The translations under genes and the position numbers were made by a program. Positions 1 through 11,165 of a DNA stretch of 64,000 nucleotides are shown in pieces. Below the pieces are notes generated by a model. It was not told where the DNA came from and did not search any database. It was given only the letters and a program-made list of their open reading frames with translations. Positions within the stretch are counted from its first letter, which is position 1, and each line of letters begins with the position of its first letter. Origin of the DNA: Phialophora verrucosa (lineage: Eukaryota; Ascomycota; Eurotiomycetes; Chaetothyriales; Herpotrichiellaceae); assembly GCA_002099365.1 (NCBI GenBank), contig MSED01000001.1, positions 2,046,001-2,110,000 on the forward strand. The letters are read 5' to 3'.

Positions 1-159
1 TCATACTTGGAGCAGACTGTCGTCTTGGCCTCGATGCTCCGGAGATATGAATTTGCTCTGCCTCATCCGAACTGGGAGATAGAGCGGCTGGAAACGATGA
101 ACTGGTTGATTAAAGAGATGCCCGTCAAGATTTGGAGGAGACAAATTCAGACTGCGTGA
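1..159 (+). CDS. C-terminal end of a cytochrome P450 (5' part outside window)
   Basis: The window opens inside a reading frame that ends with TGA at 157-159, giving 52 residues. The segment resembles the last helix and beta region of a fungal P450, downstream of the heme-binding cysteine: a hydrophobic L-helix end (VVLASMLRRYEFAL) followed by a W-x-I-E-R stretch and the terminal strand MPVKIWRR, a common P450 ending. The heme cysteine, the ExxR motif and the membrane anchor lie outside the window, so substrate class cannot be judged. It is separated by 0.8 kb from the next gene, a sugar porter on the same strand. Another family with a similar amphipathic tail cannot be fully excluded. Confidence 0.7.
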   Translation, partial: SYLEQTVVLASMLRRYEFALPHPNWEIERLETMNWLIKEMPVKIWRRQIQTA

Positions 160-971
160 GTTTTCGAGTCTCTGGGCAGAGAGAGACTTTCCGTAGCCTT
201 ATGCACGATATCAATGAAGAACTTTCCCCGTGATTCCCCGGGAGCAATCATCTTCTGCCTCAGTACTTTCCTCTGCAAACCGAGACGTCAGCCATTATTA
301 GCACCAACTCCGTCTCGTTACTTGACTTCCTCACAGCATTGTCCAGCTGCAAATCCGGACATTGTATAACACTGGCATCCGATTCCGTCACTCTCATGCT
401 TCATCCTAAGCGTGCTCGAGCGCCACCAATCCCGTTCCTTCTGCATTCGCGGGAGAAAGTAGCAACGAGACCTCTGAGTGACGACGAAGGACCGGTTCTG
501 GGCTTTCGACAGTTGCATCAACACGATCATCGAACAGCAGGAAATGAAACCCGAAATGAGCGTTTTCGAGAGGCTCCAGAACGGAGCTCCATCCCCGCGG
601 CTGATATCCGCCCTGGCTTACGCATTGCCGAGAGGCTTGCGGAGAAAGAGTGAATTATCATTCCGCAAAGAGCAATCTTTCCCCGGTCGACGCTCTTCGC
701 ACTCCGCAACCCACAGAGGAAGCTGTCGGCTTCAACCTTCCCCCAACCCCACGGGGAACGCGCGCGTGGCGAGCCCACCCTAATATGGAAAGTCTCATGC
801 ATACAGAAAAAAAAGTATATTACAAGAAATCAAGACTCCCCATCCACGACTCTTGTACAACAATTCAGTGCTCCTCAATCTCCACCAAGAGTCCTCTCCT
901 GTCTTCCTCCAGCTACGTGTCTAGGCTATTCTCACTCACCCGCTTGAGTCCTGGCCGGGAATATATCCAAA
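160..971. other. Intergenic: P450 3' flank and transporter promoter
   Basis: No supported gene. Short frames on both strands here lack family motifs and initiation context. The last 200 bases are pyrimidine-rich (tcctct / cttcctcc runs) as is usual just upstream of a fungal start codon; an A-rich run followed by tatatta lies near 810-825. Confidence 0.5.
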
Positions 972-2713
972 ATGGAGTATGAGAAGAACGTCATGTCCGA
1001 GTCGCAGATCTCTGACAAGGACCATGTTGAGACGGTCGAACACTCCAAGACAATTTCGGAACAGGCCACCGAACTGAGTGGAATTGAAGCGACCGCCGCA
1101 TCCAAGACAGCTTGGTTGATCTCCATTACCGTCTCCATCGGTGGTTTTCTGTTTGGTATGTCACCTATTATCGACCAGGAGGTCGCGCATGGACCACTGG
1201 CTGACTGACCGGTGTATACTGTAGGATATGACACCGGCTACATCTCCGCTGTGCTGGTCACACTCGGGACTTCTCTGGGCCACGAATTGAGCTCTGGTGA
1301 ATCCGAACTGGTGACCTCGCTCACCAGCGGCGGAGCATTGGTTGGAGCCATCGGCGCCGGTCTGACCGCCGACCGCTATGGTCGCCGCCAACCGATCTGG
1401 GGGGCTTGCGCCCTCTTCGTCGTCGGAACCGTGCTCCAAGCGGCTGCGTACTCGGTCGCGCAATTTGCTGTCGGTCGATTCGTCGTCGGACTGGGCGTGG
1501 GCAGTGCCGCCATGATCGTGCCTCTCTACATTGGAGAATTGGCGCCCGCCAAATACCGCGGGCGCATGATCGCATTCAACAACATGAGCGTCACATTCGG
1601 TCAATTGGTTGCCAGCGCGCTCGGCGCCGCGTTCGCCCACGTGCCTGGGGAAGGCTGGCGAGCGACCGTCAGCATCGGGGCGGCGCCACCAGTGGCACTG
1701 TCCGCGCTCCTGTTGCTCTGTCCAGAGTCTCCCCGTCAGTTGGTCAGCCACGGCAGGCACTCCCAGGCGGAGACGGTGTTGCTGCGAATCTATCCTACCT
1801 CCACGCCGGAACAGCGCCAGGCCAAGATCCAGTCCATCGAAATGTCCCTTCAGGAAGCGACCAACACCCTGATCGAGGATTCTCTTTGGGTCACATTCAA
1901 GCGCATCTTCACCACCGCTGCCACCGGCCGCGCCGTCCTGACGGCCTGTATCACCATGGCTATCAGTCAGCTTGGAGGGTTCAACACGCTGATGTACTAT
2001 GCCGCCACGCTCTTCGACATTGTCGGCTTCAAGAACGCCACCGGCGTCGCCATCACCGTGTCTGGAACGAACTTCGTCTTCTCCATCGTCAATCTTTTCC
2101 TCGTCGACAAATTCGGCCGAAGGATCCTGCTCACTGTCACGGTGCTCGGCATGGCCATCTGCATGCTCATTGCGGCCGTGTCATTCCACTACATTCCCAT
2201 TAGCAAGGATCTGGTTGTCCAGAGCGACCATGTGGGCTGGCCGGGCACTCTTGTGCTTGTCACCATCGTCGTCTACGTCGCTTGCTTCTCCTCGGGTGTG
2301 GCGACTATTGCTTGGATCGGCACCGAGCTAATGCCACTTGAAGTACGCGCTGTTGGAACCATGCTGGTGAGTCTCTTCCCATCTCTCCCATCTCTCGACT
2401 TTTGGGAATCACTGTAACATGAAACTCTCCGAAGAATACGGCCGTGTGCTGGTCCACCAACCTGATCATTGCCTCCACCTTCCTCTCCATGATGAAGGGT
2501 ATGACCCCAAGCGGTGCGTTCGGCTTTTACTGTGGCATCTGCTTCTTCGGCTGGGTCTTTATCGTATTCTGCTACCCCGAGGTCAAGGGCATGCCGCTGG
2601 AAGCTATTCGCGAAGTGTTCGCCCGCGGATTCGGCGTCAAATTCTCCAAGCAGTGGCAGCGCGACAACAAACACCTTGCCAAGATCACCACGAATCAATC
2701 GTTCGGGCATTAG
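972..2713 (+). CDS. MFS sugar transporter (sugar porter family)
   Basis: Three exons, 972-1155, 1225-2366 and 2435-2713, join in frame to 534 residues, the usual length for a fungal hexose or polyol porter with 12 membrane segments. The first intron splits the GGFLFG-YDTGY motif of the first helix, which confirms the join. Family signatures visible: D-R-Y-G-R-R after helix 2, P-E-S-P-R at the start of the central loop, D-K-F-G-R-R after helix 8, and PEVKGMPLE at the C-terminal end (PETKG-like). The N-terminal 50 residues are polar and cytoplasmic. It would import a sugar or related polyol through the plasma membrane, driven by protons. The exact substrate cannot be read from the sequence. It stands alone between the P450 end and the AA9 gene; uptake of sugars released by the latter is a possible link. 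Confidence 0.9.
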
Positions 2714-3916
2714 GCTAGGATGAGAAAGAGGGAGAAGAGACCCGTTTACGAGCGAATGATGAACCATGATGGAAATTGGAAAGCTAGTCACTTTGATCTG
2801 GATATTGGTTCTTCTATGTTTGTAAGCTTTGCGTGCCAAGTAAGAGAGAATAAGAGGCAGCGCGATATTAGAGACCAAGACTGCGATCTCCGCCTGGTTG
2901 GAAAGCACTGTACAGTTTATAAGGAAGGGGATGAGCACAGGGCGGCACCACCATCGTCCCAGAGGGGGGAGTTCGGGGCAGATTTCCCATCCGGCAAGAA
3001 TTGACGAAGGTGGAGAACAGAGGAGAACTGACTTCGGAATGACGGCAGGCTTGTCATTTCTGAAACATCAGCCATCTCTCACCTTCATCTCATGCTCATC
3101 TCACGCTCTTGGCTGGTCAACTTCAATCTGAACTGGGTTGAACCGAACCGAACTGAACTGAATTTCACAGTCGAGGCCACTGTGCTCATATTGAACAACG
3201 GCCTCCGTTTTCCGCACAACCACCCTACTGCTGCTGTTTCGATCAGCACCATCTCTGCTGCACTCCAGCGTCAAGCCAAGATCAATACCCCTGCTTGCCA
3301 CATTCAACATGAAACAGTCAAATCTTTCCTCGCCATCTGATGGCGCTATGATCGGTCCGCTTATCACAGATCCAACGTTTGCGATGCAGCCCCACGCGCT
3401 ATGAAGCCAGTCTCTACCGGGCTCTGCCCTTGCCTCCCCGCATGTTATGCCTTTACCAAGACACCATCGCGTTATTGCGTGCCCTAAGAGCCCATCCACA
3501 CCCTGCATGCCATACTAACGTGCATGGTCGTTATCTGCAGGCTCCTTCGACATGAAACTGACCAACCTCGGGTTCCCAGTCGAGACTGAAATTATACTCC
3601 GCTCTGAATATTGCTGTCGAAAAAAGCAAGGCAAGACAGTCGCAGCGTATAATTGGGTCAATGTCCATCAACATTGTACGCCTTCTTTCTCTCTCCCTCC
3701 CCAGAGCTTAGGTCTCCCTCAGAAGCGACTTTTCAGAGCAGGTCTTTCAGGTCACTTGTGGCTGTTCCTTTCTTTACCACCACCACATTCGTTTCTGCAG
3801 CCTTCATTGATTGAGGCCAGTCAGTCAAGCCACTCCTTTCTTCCCCAACAGATCCAGAACAGAGCTCGATATCCTAGAAGCTTAACAATCTACTTCGGAT
3901 CCGCTCGTCGCCCAGC
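2714..3916. other. Intergenic with CT-rich leader of the AA9 gene
   Basis: No supported gene in 1.2 kb. A short degenerate tandem tract of GAACTG/GAACCG units lies at about 3127-3162. The region 3675-3900 is strongly CT-rich, typical of the core promoter and leader of a highly expressed fungal secreted-enzyme gene. No clear TATA box was found next to it. Confidence 0.5.
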
Positions 3917-5209
3917 ATGTCCTCCCTCAAGCTTACTGCCACTTTTGGTGCCCTCGCTCTTCTTTCCAAGGTCTCTGCCCATGGTATTGTGTCGGGTATC
4001 GTGGCCAACGGCGCCTGGCAGTCGGGCTACGACCCTTCCTTCCAATACTCGAACCCTCCTCCAGTCGTGGCCGGGTGGAGCATTCCCCAAGACTCCGACC
4101 GCGGTTTCGTCAGTGACTACACTTCTCCTGATATCATCTGCCACAAGGGCGCCACTCCGGGCGGCTCGTACGTGAGCGTGGCGGCCGGAGACTCTATTGA
4201 GCTTCAATGGACAGTGTGGCCTGATTCACACCACGGCCCGGTCATTGATTACCTCGCAGCCTGTGGCGAAGACTGTACTACCGTCGACAAAACACAACTG
4301 CTGTTCAACAAGATCGACGAGGCTGGCCTGAACAATGGTGATCCCGCTCCCGGGAACTGGGCTTCGGACGATCTGATCGCGAACAACAACTCCTGGACCG
4401 TGACCATCCCCTCCAGCATTGCCCCCGGGAAATACATCCTCCGCCACGAGATCATTGCCCTGCATTCCGCATTCGATGCCGGTGGTGCCCAGAACTACCC
4501 GCAATGCATTAATCTGGAGGTGTCTGGGTCCGGTACAGACGCATTGACCGGCGGCACTAAGGGCACTGAGCTCTATACCACGCAAGACCCCGGTATTCTG
4601 ATCAACATCTACTACCCTACTGTTACCGACTACATCATCCCTGGGCCGGCCTTGTTCGACGGATCATCCCCTGATTCTCAGTCCTCTTCAGCACCTCCTA
4701 GTACCACCAGCACGCGCAGCGCAGGAAGTGCCAGCAGCGTCAGCACCACTTCCTCGTTCCCCAGCGTCGAGATCACCGCCTCGCCCACCAAGGCTTCCGC
4801 AGTCATCTCCCCCACCGACGCACCATCGTTAAACCCAACAACAACCGCTGCTTCCGACTCTGACTCCACCACCACCGTAGAATCAAGCTCCACAACGACC
4901 ATCACCATCACCGTGACACCCTCAGTCCCAGCACCAACACCAGAACCAGAAGAGACTGACTGTCCGTCGGAAGAGGAGTCGGCGCCGACTGACTCGCCGA
5001 CCAAACCTCAACAGCCCGGATTTCCGCCCCACCACGACGAGAGCGAAACCGAGACCGGGACCGACGTGGCGCCCGCTCCTGCCCCGACACCAGAACCGAG
5101 CACTACTGCCCCCGTGTCCTTCTCCAGCACCGTCACTGGTCGAATTGGCAAGCCGACGAGATTCGTGTGTTATATCGACGACGACGAGTTCGATCTCACC
5201 GCCGCGTAA
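3917..5209 (+). CDS. AA9 lytic polysaccharide monooxygenase with long Ser/Thr-rich tail
   Basis: Single exon, 430 residues. A signal peptide of 21 residues (hydrophobic core [10 protein letters not shown]) ends right before H22, which would become the N-terminal copper-ligating histidine after cleavage, the hallmark of AA9 enzymes. The second copper histidine is H105 in W-P-D-S-H-H-G-P, and the axial tyrosine is Y194 in the G-A-Q-N-Y-P-x-C motif with second-shell Q192. The catalytic domain ends near residue 240. The remaining 190 residues are Ser/Thr/Pro-rich and then acidic, with no carbohydrate-binding module of the CBM1 type (its cysteine pattern is absent) and no convincing GPI signal. 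The enzyme is secreted and cleaves cellulose or hemicellulose oxidatively with H2O2 or O2 and an electron donor. The tail is probably an O-glycosylated disordered extension. Confidence 0.93.
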   Translation: MSSLKLTATFGALALLSKVSAHGIVSGIVANGAWQSGYDPSFQYSNPPPVVAGWSIPQDSDRGFVSDYTSPDIICHKGATPGGSYVSVAAGDSIELQWTVWPDSHHGPVIDYLAACGEDCTTVDKTQLLFNKIDEAGLNNGDPAPGNWASDDLIANNNSWTVTIPSSIAPGKYILRHEIIALHSAFDAGGAQNYPQCINLEVSGSGTDALTGGTKGTELYTTQDPGILINIYYPTVTDYIIPGPALFDGSSPDSQSSSAPPSTTSTRSAGSASSVSTTSSFPSVEITASPTKASAVISPTDAPSLNPTTTAASDSDSTTTVESSSTTTITITVTPSVPAPTPEPEETDCPSEEESAPTDSPTKPQQPGFPPHHDESETETGTDVAPAPAPTPEPSTTAPVSFSSTVTGRIGKPTRFVCYIDDDEFDLTAA

Positions 5210-5667
5210 GGTCCTTACGCAGGTGTGATGCCTGACGGAGGAACCTTCCAGTGCTGCACCGCCGGCTTAAGTCTTCTCTCAGAGATGAGATGGGATGGTT
5301 TAGACTTGGGATTTGGCACAGTGGCCGCGTGGGCGTGGCTGTCTTGACTTGACTTGACTTCTTCGTTATGCAAGCTTTAGCACGCCTTTGCTTGATGCAG
5401 GGCAGGTGGAGCGGTCTTCAATTCCATGTACATACATACTACATACGTATATATAGATTGAGGTGTTGCATACTTGTGTTACCCGTATTTTGGTTACGAG
5501 TGAGGTACTCATGTATGTGTGTATAGATATATGGATGTATATCAGTCAGTATCCCGTAACAGATCTTCCATGCCTCGCTTGTATCGTTTATTTATTTATA
5601 GTTGCGCACGCGAGTAGCGAGTAAAGTGATAGAAGTGACAGCGCTTACAGGAGTGGCATGCCAGAAA
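5210..5667. other. Convergent intergenic, 3' UTRs
   Basis: Lies between two converging genes. Contains AT-rich stretches with alternating catac/tatat repeats at about 5425-5540, probably the polyadenylation regions. No gene seen. Confidence 0.5.
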
Positions 5668-6942
5668 TCAAGCATTACCTCTCCCGTTCAAGTCCACCTC
5701 CTCCCCCCGTTTTAACCTCCCGAAACAACTTCCCCACAACTCATTCTCCTCGCCCACGAAATAATGCAGCTCTACGTCGTGCATGCCTGCGTCATCCCCG
5801 CCCTCCATGCGCTCTAGCTGCGCAATCACGTTGCCCAGCCCGAACGCCTTGCCGACGCTCTGTGTTGTCCCGGCCTCCAGCATGACGTGCACGACGTGCA
5901 CGTGGAAATGGTAGTACGTGGGCTGATAGTGGATGTAGCATTTGAGTTGGTCCTCGTCGAGCGGCGGGAGGCTGCTTACTGCTGCTTCTGCTGCTGTCGT
6001 CGTGGTCGCCGCCGCTTGTGCCGCCGCTTTGACAATCTGCGCCCTCATCGCCTTCAGCCAGGGGACGTGCTTCTTCCTAAGATCCCGAAGGGACCAGATA
6101 TCGCGCCGTTGGACGAGAGCCAGGAGATGCATGCCCTCGACGGTCTTGCGGTCCCAGTTCAGGTCCGGGAGGAGGAGGAAGCCCGTGTTGGAAGGCGCGT
6201 CCCAGTCCACGCGGGCGATGACGTCGTCTTGCTCCGTGCGGCCGTCGAGGATGTTGAAGATCCAGTCCAGACGAGGGGCCTCGCGCTGGCGCGCCATGTA
6301 CGGTCGGATATGGCGGGCGTAGATGTCGGGCGTTTCTGTCACCATCCGGATGCGTTGGGCTGAGTATTTCTTGATGTGTTGTTGGGTGCAGGGGTAGATG
6401 AGGTTGAGTTTCAGGTCGGCGAGATCGGTGCCTAGGAGGGATGCTGCGTTTCTGTCATTGTCTGCGTTTGTACTGCTACCCGGGACCTCTGTACCGGTGC
6501 CGATACTTGGATTCGCGCCTGTACCTGTCCCTGACGCGGACGATCTGACTCCCCGACTCGCCATGTACCATCTATAGATGTCATTGGCGCCGAGATTGGT
6601 CACGTTGGCCAGAGAATTCAACAGCACAGTGACGAGGTGGGAGTCAGTAGGGAGGGCGGCTCGCTCGAGCGTGACGAGCGCTGGGGTATCGGCAATGCTA
6701 CCCAGGAGGGAGATTCGCCTGCCATTCTGATCTGGTGCGCGGAGGTCAGAAACGGGAACTAAGCTACTTACTCAAGAAAGAGAAAGGGACAGAGAAGGCC
6801 TTTGACTGGGCTGAGCAAGGGTGAAACCACGGTAGCTGCACGCTTCGTCACGCTTGACCTCACCTTGATTGAGAACTCTCCCCAGCTTGAATTGGGGAAC
6901 GAGCGCTTCGGCCTGAGCTTTGGTTTCCGGTTGCGTGGACAT
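5668..6942 (-). CDS. DCS1: Scavenger mRNA-decapping enzyme (m7GpppX diphosphatase), HIT family
   Basis: Two exons (6942-6864 and 6731-5668) join in frame to 380 residues. The first exon carries the start MSTQPETKAQ and the join restores N-Q-D-Q-N-G-R-R-I-S, the usual beginning of the DcpS N-terminal domain. The histidine triad HFHVHVVHV lies near residue 300, within YHPxYYHFHVH-type context, and upstream residues DWD-N-TGF-LLPDLNWD match the cap-binding region of DcpS. The protein hydrolyses the residual cap after 3'-5' mRNA decay, in cytoplasm and nucleus. Two low-complexity insertions are unusual: a Ser/Gly/Thr-rich loop about 65 residues into the protein's middle part and an Ala/Thr tract (AAAQAAATTTT) shortly before the HIT motif. 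A longer in-frame N-terminal extension exists upstream but lacks conservation hints, so the 6942 start is preferred. This is a housekeeping gene and marks the left edge of the accessory region. Confidence 0.9.
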
Positions 6943-7807
6943 TGTGGAGGGAAGCTGTCGACTTCGCCGAGTAGAGTTGGTTCGGCGTGACGGATATGCT
7001 CGAGATGGTGGGGTGTGTTGGTTGTCTGATGTTAGAGAGTATGCGAATGGGACTGAGCAACGAATTTGGCAATGCTGGCGGATGTGGGTATGCCAAGATG
7101 AGTAAAAACTGCCCGATCGGAACGGGGGGTGACGCCGCCCTGTACTCACCGCCGGCGCGCGAGTCGGGTGGGGGATTATCGAAAAGCCCTGGCGCCTTGG
7201 CGGCCGATTGTGCGACGCCGGCCCTGTAAGCGTAGAGGTCGTTGCCGACGATGCCGACGACACAAGAGATCCCACCGTTTTCGAAGGGACACGACCGCAG
7301 CTTCTAAAGGAACTAGCTATCATCGTCACCACACACATACCGTGGCCATCGAAATAGTGAGGATGGTCTGAAGAAGAAGCGTTCTTCACATCATCGAACA
7401 CGAGTCTACTCATCAGGGAAGCCTCGAAGCCACAACCACTGCCAAGACGGCGAATTTAACAGACAGTTTGGGATTGCATTGTAGCTCTTTATGTCTGGAA
7501 CACGCAGATGAATCGTGGAGTGGGGAAATATTGTCAGGTCTGCAACATCTCCTCTATTACCTAACCAGTATAGGCTCAATGGAATACTGACGACGGTGCC
7601 GTTCGCTGACTTCCTGCGGGACACTGGATGGGAGCGCCGAGTCAAGCTCATGGCTGTCCAGAGTGAGAAGGCCCAGCAGCGCGAATGAATTCCTTTATGA
7701 TACTCTGGCAAAAGGACCAGGATGCTCCCAGCGTTCTTTCCGTCTATTTCCAGCATCATTCTCTCTTTCGGCCTCAACGCGTGGGCTTATAAGCTCGGAC
7801 AGACAAT
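6943..7807. other. Divergent promoter region DCS1 / SDR
   Basis: 865 bases between two divergently read genes. An open frame on the minus strand continues upstream from the DCS1 start but is rich in Ser/Pro/Arg and probably is 5' UTR. No other gene supported. Confidence 0.45.
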
Positions 7808-8893
7808 ATGGATCAAAGACCATGGCCTTGGAGCCTCCTAGATAACGCACAAGGAAAGACTGCTCTGGTTACAGGTGCAGCCCGTGGGATAGGGGGCGAA
7901 ACGGCCTCGCTTCTCAATAAACATGGCAGCAACATTGTGATCACCGACCTACCGTCAGCCGAGCCACAGGCAGCAGCGCTGATTCAGTCGATGCAATTCC
8001 CCGAGCGCGCCATCTTTGTGCCTGCCAGCGTCACGGAATGGAGCCAGCTTGTGCAGGCATTCAAAGAGGGCATACGAGCTTTTGGCAGGATTGACATCGT
8101 GGTGGCTAATGCCGGCATCATGGAGAGCCGTGCCGTTCTCGAAGTGGAAACTGATGCCAATGGAGATCCCGTCGCGTCAGCAGAAGCAAGCAGTGTCATC
8201 GACGTCAACCTCAAGGGCACCATGAACAGTGCGTCGACCTTGCTTCCCTTTCGATAAAAGATATTTCTCGCTCACGAACAAATTTCTCCTTACCGACAGC
8301 GTTACGGCTGGGCATGCATTACATTGGCAGAAATCTTTTAGGAGAGTACCACCGTCGGGGATCGATTGTTCTTGTAACTTCGACTTCCGGGTATTTTGGT
8401 TTCTCTGGTAACGCGGCTTATGTGTCTTCGAAGCATGGAGTCGTTGGTTTACTCCGGGCCACTCAGCCTCTTGCCGAAAAGGCTCACATCAGCGTGAACG
8501 GGATTGCTCCGAGCTTCACCCCGACCCGCATCACAGCCGGATTTGGTGACCGATTTGAGAAAGCGGGCGTTGCGAGCAACACACTGGCACAAGCCGCTGA
8601 GGCCATCTCTTTTGCTGCCCTAGACCCTAATTGCGATGGCGCATGTTTTCTGGTACGTCGAGCCTCGAGGAACCCATATGTTTCTCACAAATGTCGGAAA
8701 TGGTGTCAGCTAACCATTCTGGGTCGGGGGTTGTTAGATTGCGGGCAAATTCGTGCGAGAACTTGAACACGCGCGGAAGAAGATATTGCCAACTTGGTTC
8801 GGTGAGGATCTGCTCGACGCACTGGCGGGATTCCGAACCATCGTCCAAGATATGGGAGGCTACCCGCTACCGCCGGCCGTCGCTCAGAATTGA
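7808..8893 (+). CDS. Short-chain dehydrogenase/reductase, NAD-type
   Basis: Three exons (7808-8228, 8300-8652, 8738-8893) give 309 residues. The cofactor motif T-G-A-A-R-G-I-G sits near residue 21, an aspartate at the end of strand 2 (ITDLP) suggests NAD(H) preference, N-A-G follows at about 100, and the catalytic S and Y-V-S-S-K are present in exon 2. The join at 8228/8300 restores NLKGTMNTLRLGMHYI and the second join gives DGACFLIAGKFVREL, both natural for SDRs of the 15-hydroxyprostaglandin-dehydrogenase-like group. The C-terminal extension of about 50 residues is longer than in minimal SDRs. It would oxidise a secondary alcohol to a ketone or the reverse, in the cytosol. The substrate is unknown; with three Baeyer-Villiger enzymes nearby, supply of ketones is a reasonable guess. 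Confidence 0.9.
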
Positions 8894-10012
8894 ATAGGAA
8901 CGGAAGACGAAGAATCTCCCGTCATGAGTGGGTGAGCGACTGGGGGTGTCAGACAGGCTTTGTGTCCAGGCTCCTAGGAGAAGAGGTACATATACCCACT
9001 GTGTTAATCTTATCGAAGCGGTGTTCCTATCCATGCTCGATCATCACTTTCGATCTGTACGCTTTCTAGGGAGATTCTACTCCAAGATCAGCATCTGGCA
9101 GGCATGTGATAGCATCGCCGAGTCTTTCAAGTCAGCCTGCACCACAAGGGAACTTGACTTCTTCTACCCCAGCAAAACCACAGCAACTTGGCACACTATT
9201 TCGCCTCTACGCTCGTCTATCTGTTAGCAAGCCAACGAAACTTCTTGTACCCCTGAATTATGTATATTCGTCGTAGCTTCGCGAGAAGTAAACTGAGCCC
9301 AGATAGAAATCATGCCTTCCGTCCAAGCAGTATTTTTCCCGGACCGACAACATTTTGGCAATGTGTTACATATTTGAAGCCAACCTCTGCTCTGCATCAC
9401 GAACAAAATTTCGGAATGTCGGTAATGAGAAGAAAGTCTGCTACAATTAGAACATTCTGAGCATCCTTTTCCTCCTCCGAATGAAGCAACTCGTGCATAA
9501 GCCTATGGCCGACGACCAGGCCGCTCTGGGCCTCCACAAACGCCATATTTCAGACAGCGGTCGTCTGTTCAGCCTCCGTCACGGACGATCATAACTCCAT
9601 TCTCGAATTTCCAGTGTCACCGATCGATGCTCTCTTGTGCCGAGACGGCGTCTCTGGTACAACTCTGGTCGGATCCCTCGATGCTCGAGGTATGTTTGCC
9701 TTCACATGTGGTAGAACGCATTTTGAAGAGTTGTCTGTAGGAGGATTGCAAAGAACGAAGGGTATGGTGCAGCCTTGACACTAGGGTTTCTATTATTCGG
9801 CTCCCTCCTCGCCTGTGCTTGCCCGCGTTTCTTTATTCCTCGGGACACAGAGGACAGAGATGACTCTACTCCATCGTACAACTTTTCACGCACCAACATC
9901 GACTTTCTTCTATGGACCGTCAGGAAGATTTGAGCTGACAAGACACCCCTCTCTCGTCACAAGCAACGTTGAATCTCTTCCACACGATTGACATCGCTAC
10001 TATTGCCACCAC
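8894..10012. other. Intergenic, with an isolated 53-codon frame
   Basis: 1.1 kb without a confident gene. On the minus strand a 53-codon frame at 9393-9554 begins with ATG and has protein-like composition (motif GHRLMHELLHSEEE) but no recognised family; it may be a relic or chance. The rest shows nothing beyond a pyrimidine-rich stretch before 10013. Confidence 0.4.
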
Positions 10013-11165
10013 ATGGCGGAAAATCCAAGCCAGGAAGCGTATCTGCTCGGGCTGAGTCAGATCGACCCAGAACTCAAGATGGTCAGTTGTGTTCCCCTGC
10101 CGTTCGAAAGTCTGATGGCTATTCTAATGGCTTTACTCTCCCCAACACTGAAGCCGCTGGGCATAGCTACTCGAGCAAAACTCACCTCCGGTCATCGACT
10201 ACTCCAACTTGGAAGGGTTCACTCATATGTACCTGAAGAACGCCGAGCGGGCGAAGACCCTGCTGGGCGAAACACCCCCCGGGGTCCGGTGCACCGAACT
10301 TCATTACCCGACACGTGACGGGGCGTCTCTACGGGCCAAACTGTTTCAGCCTAGCAAGACACCGGAGACCGGGGGCAGTCCTCTCGTCATTCTCATCCAC
10401 GGGGGCGGATTCTGTCTCGGCTCCCCAGAAGGCGAGGAGCAGACCTGTCGCAATCTCGTGCTAGCTCTGAACGCAACCTGCGTGGCCGTCGCCTATCGGC
10501 TAGGTCCAAAGTATCCATTCCCATACGCCCCGAACGACTGCTGGGACGCTCTACGCTGGTGTGCCTCCAACGCCACCTCCTGGAACGCGGATCTCAATGC
10601 CGGCTTCGTCGTCGGCGGTTCCAGCGCCGGAGCGAATCTCGCCGCCGTTCTTGCCCACCGGGCGAGGGACGAGGGATTTTCCCCTCCCTTGACCGGACAG
10701 TACCTGGCGATCCCTCTGCTCTGCCCCAAAGTCCGAATCCCCGAACGGTACAAACGACACTGGGTCTCGCACGAACAAAACGCTGACGCGCCCGTTCTCC
10801 CAGAGGCCGCACTCAACATGTTCATGGGCGGTTACCAGCCCGACGACGACGACGCGGTCAACTTCGCCGTCTTCAACCATCCGCGTGGCCACGGCGCCCT
10901 GCCACCGACGTATTTCCAGGTCGACGGCATGGATCCCTTGCGCGACGACGCAATCACCTACGAGGACGTCTTGCGGCGCGAGTACAAGGTCAAGACCAAG
11001 ATGGATGTATACCCTGGCCTGCCCCACGGACACTGGAGCTTCTTCCCCGCATTAAAGGCGAGCATCCAGGCTCGCAAGGACCAGGTTGAGGGCTTGGGCT
11101 GGCTTCTTGGGCGCACGCCCGATTTCTCCAAGCTTACCTTTGTTCTATCGGTGGGGACTGTTTAG
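10013..11165 (+). CDS. Alpha/beta hydrolase, HSL family (esterase/lactonase-like)
   Basis: Two exons (10013-10081 and 10167-11165) give 355 residues; the 85-base intron has a gtcagt donor and a catag acceptor and keeps phase 0. The oxyanion-hole motif H-G-G-G (residues 101-104) and the nucleophile motif G-S-S-A-G with S176 mark the hormone-sensitive-lipase branch (alpha/beta hydrolase fold 3). The acid lies in VDGMDPLRDD and the histidine in GLPHGHW near residue 323. There is no signal peptide, so the enzyme is probably intracellular. It would hydrolyse a small ester or lactone. In this context it is a candidate for opening the product of a Baeyer-Villiger enzyme, but this is inference; a detoxifying carboxylesterase is an alternative. 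Confidence 0.9.

Noticed and set aside
318..802. Several overlapping open frames of 70-104 codons on both strands
   Set aside because: No family motif, biased composition and mutual overlap; they sit in the 3' flank of the P450 and promoter of the transporter.
1161..2203. Long open frames opposite or out of phase within the sugar transporter (up to 265 codons)
   Set aside because: Shadow frames of a GC-rich coding sequence; the plus-strand transporter frame has all family signatures.
6943..7413. In-frame N-terminal extension of DCS1
   Set aside because: Ser/Pro/Arg-rich, no similarity to the decapping family, and a good start codon lies right before the conserved region.
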